From Alisma plantago-aquatica (taxonomy: Eukaryota; Streptophyta; Magnoliopsida; Alismatales; Alismataceae), in NCBI GenBank assembly GCA_963693085.1, contig OY856410.1, forward strand, positions 887,481,835-887,545,834: a stretch of DNA of 64,000 bases, read 5' to 3'. The notes beneath the pieces were generated by a model. The model did not search any database. It was given only the letters and a program-made list of their open reading frames with translations, and was not told the origin of the DNA. Within the stretch, counting starts at the first letter, position 1; every line of letters begins with the position of its first letter. Below, in pieces: positions 59,116 to 64,000 of the stretch. A program made the translations under genes and the position numbers.

Positions 59116-60020
59116 AATCTAGGTGGTGGTGTAGGCACAGAAAGCCTAGGTTTCTTGAAATCTTTAAATGAGGATCCTTGGAACTGGGGATACATCCTCT
59201 TGTTCTTGGTCTGTCTCTTCTCTGAAACAAACCTCTCTACCCTTCTGACATACTCCATAAAGGTAGCAAACCTTTCCCTGTTCTCCAAAGTAGACACAGG
59301 GGTGGTCAACTTAGCATTTAATCCTTTCTCAAAATGCCTAATCCTTTCTTCAGCTATTGATGCCATGTGTGGGAAGAACCGTAATAGCTCCATGAACTTA
59401 GCATCATATTCGCTAATGTTCATTGGTCCCTGTCTTAACCTCTCAAACTGAGAGATTTTCTCATCCAAGAACGTATTAGGGAAGTATTTGTTGACAAGTT
59501 CCCGTCAAAAAACTTCCCATTCGATCTCCACACCTAGCCTTTTCTGTTCTTCCATGGTCCACCAATGACCAGCACTCCCCTTGAGAAGGTACACAGCATG
59601 TCTAATCTTCTCAGCTTTTGGGATGTTCAGGATTCTAAAGGCCTTCTCTAGTTCAGTTAGCCACAAGTCGACATCTGTTGGGTCAGCTGTTCTAGCATAC
59701 TCTGTGGCTCCAACTCGACAAAGTCATTCAAACGTATTGCTGTATCCTTGTCCTTCAGGATGGATAGGTGCCCTAGGTATAGGTATAGGCATCCTATCAG
59801 TCATATGTGTCATGGTAGTCATGAACTGCCCAAACATGGCTTGGACGGCTGGGTTCCCCATGTCAATTGGATTGAACTGGGGTGGTTCAGGTACATGTTC
59901 CTCCCTTTCTTGGTTTCTTGCACCTTTTCTAGGTGCAGCCACACTACTCTCAGCAACGTGTTCCTCGTGTGACCCAGACATCTTTAGTTTTATATTCTTC
60001 TCCTGATGAGCAGAAGACAC
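59088..60020 (-). pseudogene. Ty3 gag, broken
   Basis: It begins MSSAHQEKNIKLKMSGSHEE (60020). The open frame ends at about 59724, and the capsid part continues through DPTDVDLWLTELEKAFRIL and KGSAGHWWTMEEQKRLGVEI with a stop near 59505. The next frame (59468-59088) holds QGPMNISEYDAKFMELLRFF and GLNAKLTTPVSTLENRERFA, the typical Retrotrans_gag pattern. It starts about 95 bp inside the 5' LTR border, after the primer site. Confidence 0.88.
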
Positions 60021-60091
60021 TATCAGATATACTGGAAGACACTAGAACAAGCTCTACAACCTAAGTCCTATGTCTCTATAGACTCAGCGAA

Positions 60092-60108
60092 CCTAGGGCT
60101 TGATACCA
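60092..60108 (-). other. Primer-binding site
   Basis: The minus strand reads TGGTATCAAGCCCTAGG, seven bases inside the 5' LTR border. The first eight bases match the complement of the initiator tRNA-Met 3' end; most plant elements continue TGGTATCAGAGC. This is the start site of minus-strand DNA synthesis. Confidence 0.75.
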
Positions 60109-60115
60109 CTTGAAT

Positions 60116-63100
60116 TGTAACGACCATCTCATAAAAACAAGATCAACAAATTTAAACTAATGCGGAAGTGTTTCGTTAGCAGCAAAATTATTGAAAACCA
60201 AAAAATTTTAAAACTTTTTGTACAGAGATCTACAAACTGTGAAACTCTTTAATAAAGAAATAAGATAAGTTATTTACAAACTGATTCACCATTACATCTA
60301 TCTAATATCACATCTCGAGAGTCACAACATCAATTGCCCTGTTAACTGTATAAGGCAAGATACAAAAATCTCGAGGCATTATGCCAAAATCTCAGATCTA
60401 TTTAAAACATCTAAAGACTCCTAGGACCTGAGAGTACAGAGACAACACATAGGACATTTCTATCTATAAGACTTGATAGACAGTGTCTCCACCTGAGGAT
60501 CATTGTTGTCCCTGATGTTGTTGCTGCTGCTGTTGCTGCTCACCCACTGAAAGGTTCCTTTGTCCTCGGCATCTACCTAAAAAGTCAAATCCCACGGGGG
60601 TGAGATAATTGAATAGTTGTCCCAGCGAGAGTTATAACTCTCTTCCATAAGCATTGTTATTGCAATTATTAAAATAATAATGAGCATAAGAACTATAATT
60701 ATTCAACAACAGGCAATTTATTGAATAAACTAAGTAGAGCAGCATTATTTAAGCAATCATTTCAATTATAACTTGATTGAATGACAAGACATATATCAAT
60801 AAGAAATATGAAGAACATGTATATTACTAGTCCAATAGGACTAAATAAACAATGCATCATCAATCATTGTTTCTTGTAGTTCAACCTAAGCAATTATGCT
60901 ACACGGCTGATTACAATTTACAAACATATTTATGTCTTGAGGAGATGAGATATACCACTCACACTCCAACCGACCATTACGAAATCACAATCGGCACCAT
61001 ACATAGGTCATCAGAAGAGCCGAATTCCTATGACCTCATCTTCCTCAGTCAGTGTGAGGTACAACATACATGACATCTTGTGTCTCTACTATAATAGCTT
61101 TCCAGGGTATTCTGGCAACTTCGCTATTAGAGTTACAGTGGCATGTTGTACTCTCTTCGCCATCGAGGGATTTCTTGTTTATCTCTCATCGATGTGGCAT
61201 TAACAACATCATCGGGAGATTAGTGATACATCATCCCGGCATAAACATATAATGAAGGATTGAGAGATTTTATGTTTATCTCACATCAATTCCTCCATTA
61301 GGACGTAAGGATATTCGCGTCCATAACCCCCACATACTCAAAAGTATGCTCTCTAAGAGTTCCCTTAGGAAAACCTATTTCACCATCATTTAACTTCTGA
61401 CAATGATGGATCTATGGTCAGGGCTCTACATGATATCATCATACTTGATTATTTAAGTACATTTTGGCATTCTTTTAACATCAGGCATGTTTTTAAACAC
61501 AAACCAATAAGAAAATTGCTATAAAGAAAGAGTACTAATTGTATCAAGTTCATATCACATATTGTTAACATTGGGATATAAATCCCTAACCATCTCATCA
61601 TTATGATTCAAGAATATGGGTATTCAAACCCTCAGATCATCAAAACATTTGTTACCAAGTAACATATAGCCATCAAGTCATTGAACAATATGAACATGAT
61701 TGTAGCAATGCAGATATTTCTCATGGCTCATACAGTTTATCAATTTCATTTGTTACCTCTTACTAGGCAACATAGCATATTATTACTTTCAAAGCTTATA
61801 AAGTGCTTTCAATGAATATGAATGTCATCATAACCCTTACCTGGCTATGCTTACTTCTTTATAAAGACCTGCATGACTAACACAATTGATATCATGCACA
61901 TTATATCTGTATCAACACAATAAACATTATTTCCATGTCAAGTATAGAACACTGCGGTCGTGCTATCTTGCATGTTTATGCTACAGAAGATTACCACGAC
62001 CGTTTTACATCACCACAACTGGTTTCTAGGGTTAGAGTTTCCTATTCAATTTAATTAGGTTTATCCAACCCCTTTAGCTTAAAAAGGTATAGTGATTCCT
62101 CATTTCATAATTCAATCATAGAGTTTCATGCTTACAAGCATAACCCAGAATTAGGGTTTAGTGTTCATATCATCACATTCCCCTAGATTAGGGTTTACTA
62201 TTCACATTATAATGAATTAAGATCATACCATCATCATGTATGAGGATTAATTCCATTAATGCCCTCAAATTAGGGTTAAGATTCATTAACTATCATAATT
62301 AGGGTTTTCATGATCTCACTATGAAGGATCATACCCTAATTAGATGTATTCATACATATTGGAAGTTTATTACTTGATTATCATTCATATAGGAAGTCTT
62401 CTCTCTCCTCTTTCTATCAAATGATATTTGCATCACCCTTGATTAGGCTAAGTCAATTCAGCATTGACATCATGGGTTATATCATTACTATTGTGATCAT
62501 TAGGTCTTACTCATCCAAAGCATACTAATCACTCTATCCCATCAAGAGTATCTTTATAATGATCACAACTGATAATAACATGCATTAATCAACTAATTAC
62601 TTGGTCCCTTAATCACTTCAGGTACCTATGAGGTTTAGGTTAATCAACCACTAAACTATCTTGACCACTAAGGCATCAAATGATCTTGACCTTCATAAAC
62701 TTCAAACGGTCTTGCATACTAAACCCTCAAACGGTCTTGGACAGACGTTGAAACCATTTGGTGTTGAAGATCATTTGGTCTTGTTTGACTTTTGAAATCG
62801 TTTGGTAAAGTGCACACTCAAGACCATTTGCCTAAGATGGGGTGAAGACCGTTTGGTCAAGTTTGACTTTGAAATCGCATGAACATAGCCGATCTTGAAA
62901 CCGCATGGGAGCAAACGGTTTGGGATCGTTTGGTCCCAAACAGTCTTGAGACTATTTGGTCGCAAACGGTCTTGAGACCGTTTGGTCCAAACCACCTCAA
63001 AACCACAAGGACCAGAAAGTGTCTCAACCATTTCAATTGAGTTAGGGTTTCCAATGTTGAACCCCTCAATCGATCATGTACTTATTAGCCACTCATCAAT

Positions 63101-64000
63101 TGAGTTAATTAGGTCAACCCTTAACTTATTTTACACTCAATTGACCCTCAATGGATCATCAATTAGGACTTGGATCAATTGGATTAGGGTTGGAATTCGA
63201 TGACCCTTCAACATACTTCAATGTGAGTCTAATTAATTTGAAATCATTGAACCATCATTCAATTTGGTCATGACCTGACCCCAAACGGTCTTGGGATCAT
63301 TTGGATATCCTCCAAACATTCTAGAGACCGTTTTCCCAAGTCGACACCAAAAACTAACTCAACCAATAAAGGTTTGGTTCATTGGATTGATCACTAGGTC
63401 AACAATCAATTGTACTTCAATTGGTTACCTTTAGATCTTCAACCACATGACCATAGTCAACCCTAGACCTCAAAACGGTTTTGGGTGACCCCAAAATGGT
63501 CTTGGGATCATTTAGGTGACCTCCAAACGGTCTTGAGACTGTTTGCCCATTATTTCATCAAAAACCAAGTCATTCAATTAAGGTTTGAACCCTAGGTTTG
63601 GTCACCAAATCAACAATCGATTATTCATCAACTTGATATCATTGGGTCCTCAATTGGTCAACCCTACTTAACCATAGACCTCCAAATGGTCTTGGGTGAT
63701 CACCAAACGGTCTTGAGACCGTTTGGGTGATCCCCAAATGGTTTTGAAACCGTTTGGCCCACTCAACCCAAACTTCAACATAATTCAATTGTTGAAATCA
63801 GCAATTGACCCAATTAGGGTTTAGATGATTGATGGGCCTTCAACTGGTGATTCACTTGGAATTAATTGATGATTTTTGGTAGGTAATTATTCTACATTAT
63901 TCACAACAGTCCTCCAAATGGTCAACGCCTCCAAATGGTGTTGGACCATTTTCTTCCATGCGTTCTTGTGAAACCGTTTGCTTTCAAACAGTTTGAAACC
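60116..64000 (-). repeat. 5' LTR, cut by the window end
   Basis: It matches 50092 to about 54009 of the other LTR with constant offset 10024 over the first kilobase. The visible part lacks one 11-bp stretch near 63917 (TGTCTGGTCAA in the other copy at about 53923, between two GGTCAA strings). About 1.27 kb should follow beyond 64000. A palindrome array lies from 62700 to the window end. Confidence 0.92.
62700..64000. repeat. CCAAACGGTCTTG palindrome array in the 5' LTR
   Basis: Counterpart of 52674-54065. The best inverted pair is at about 62963-62983 (CAAACGGTCT and AGACCGTTTG around TG). Several units here differ from the partner by C to T or G to A, for example CAAATGG for CAAACGG. Confidence 0.88.

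Larger units (their letters stand above)
50092..64000 (-). mobile_element. Ty3 chromovirus (Del/Tekay-like), 5' LTR cut by the window end
   Basis: LTRs at 50092-55276 and 60116 to beyond 64000 flank a 4.84-kb interior with gag, protease, reverse transcriptase, RNase H and integrase on the minus strand. Integrase lies after RNase H, the Ty3 order, and the C-terminus has a GPY/F motif and a chromodomain-like end, which places it among chromoviruses. The polypurine stretch with GGGGACGAAAT and the TGGTATCA primer site fit the Del/Tekay group. Several stops and frameshifts make it inactive. The LTRs look about 92-99 percent alike by eye in different parts, so it is younger than the 2118-10990 element. 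Confidence 0.93.

Overview
This window is nuclear DNA from a land plant with a large, repeat-rich genome. The evidence is plant-type Ty3 retrotransposons with plant primer sites, a CACTA (En/Spm) DNA transposon with plant-only transposase domains, a tRNA-derived SINE, TA-flanked MITEs, and one plant-type F-box gene. I cannot name the species. The background is AT-rich. Nearly everything outside one gene of about 1.5 kb is transposable-element sequence, much of it nested. I see no organellar, bacterial or viral block, no CRISPR array and no tRNA or rRNA gene.

Layout. 1-2117: old degraded repeat sequence. 2118-10990: an internally deleted LTR retrotransposon with long LTRs, a SINE in its 5' LTR and a 5'-truncated LINE tail just outside its polypurine tract. 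10996-18600: a decayed minus-strand Tat/Ogre-like Ty3 element with gag and protease remnants, a minisatellite, a primer-binding site and an LTR with a TATA box. 18624-19560: two short inverted-repeat elements side by side in a TA/GA/TG microsatellite block. 22907-24420: the only apparent host gene, an intronless F-box gene, clearly GC-richer than its surroundings. 25531-45570: a 2.3-kb tandem duplication whose second copy is split by a solo-LTR-like element, itself split by a 13.2-kb CACTA transposon (31164-44391). 45301-48510: direct repeats with a polypurine-like tract, probably the ends of another internally deleted LTR element. 50092 to the window end: a minus-strand Ty3 chromovirus (Del/Tekay-like) with LTRs of about 5.2 kb; its 5' LTR runs out of the window.

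The CACTA transposon is the most complete unit. Its terminal inverted repeats and TCT target duplication are intact. It has a TNP2-type transposase frame broken by three in-frame stops, then a second minus-strand gene joining a DNA-binding-like N-terminal region to a Ulp1-like cysteine protease region. Both genes run in the same direction. A third open frame of 398 codons, resembling the plant 'Transposase_32' domain, lies inside the right subterminal array. The subterminal regions are packed with two palindromic motif families and several tandem repeats, as expected for binding sites of the element's own accessory protein.

Relative ages follow from the nesting: the tandem duplication first, then the LTR element in copy B (copy A still shows the empty site), then the CACTA in that LTR. 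In the left part, the SINE landed after the LTRs were made, since the second LTR keeps the empty site. A recurring theme is that several unrelated LTRs and the CACTA ends all carry dense arrays of short palindromic motifs.
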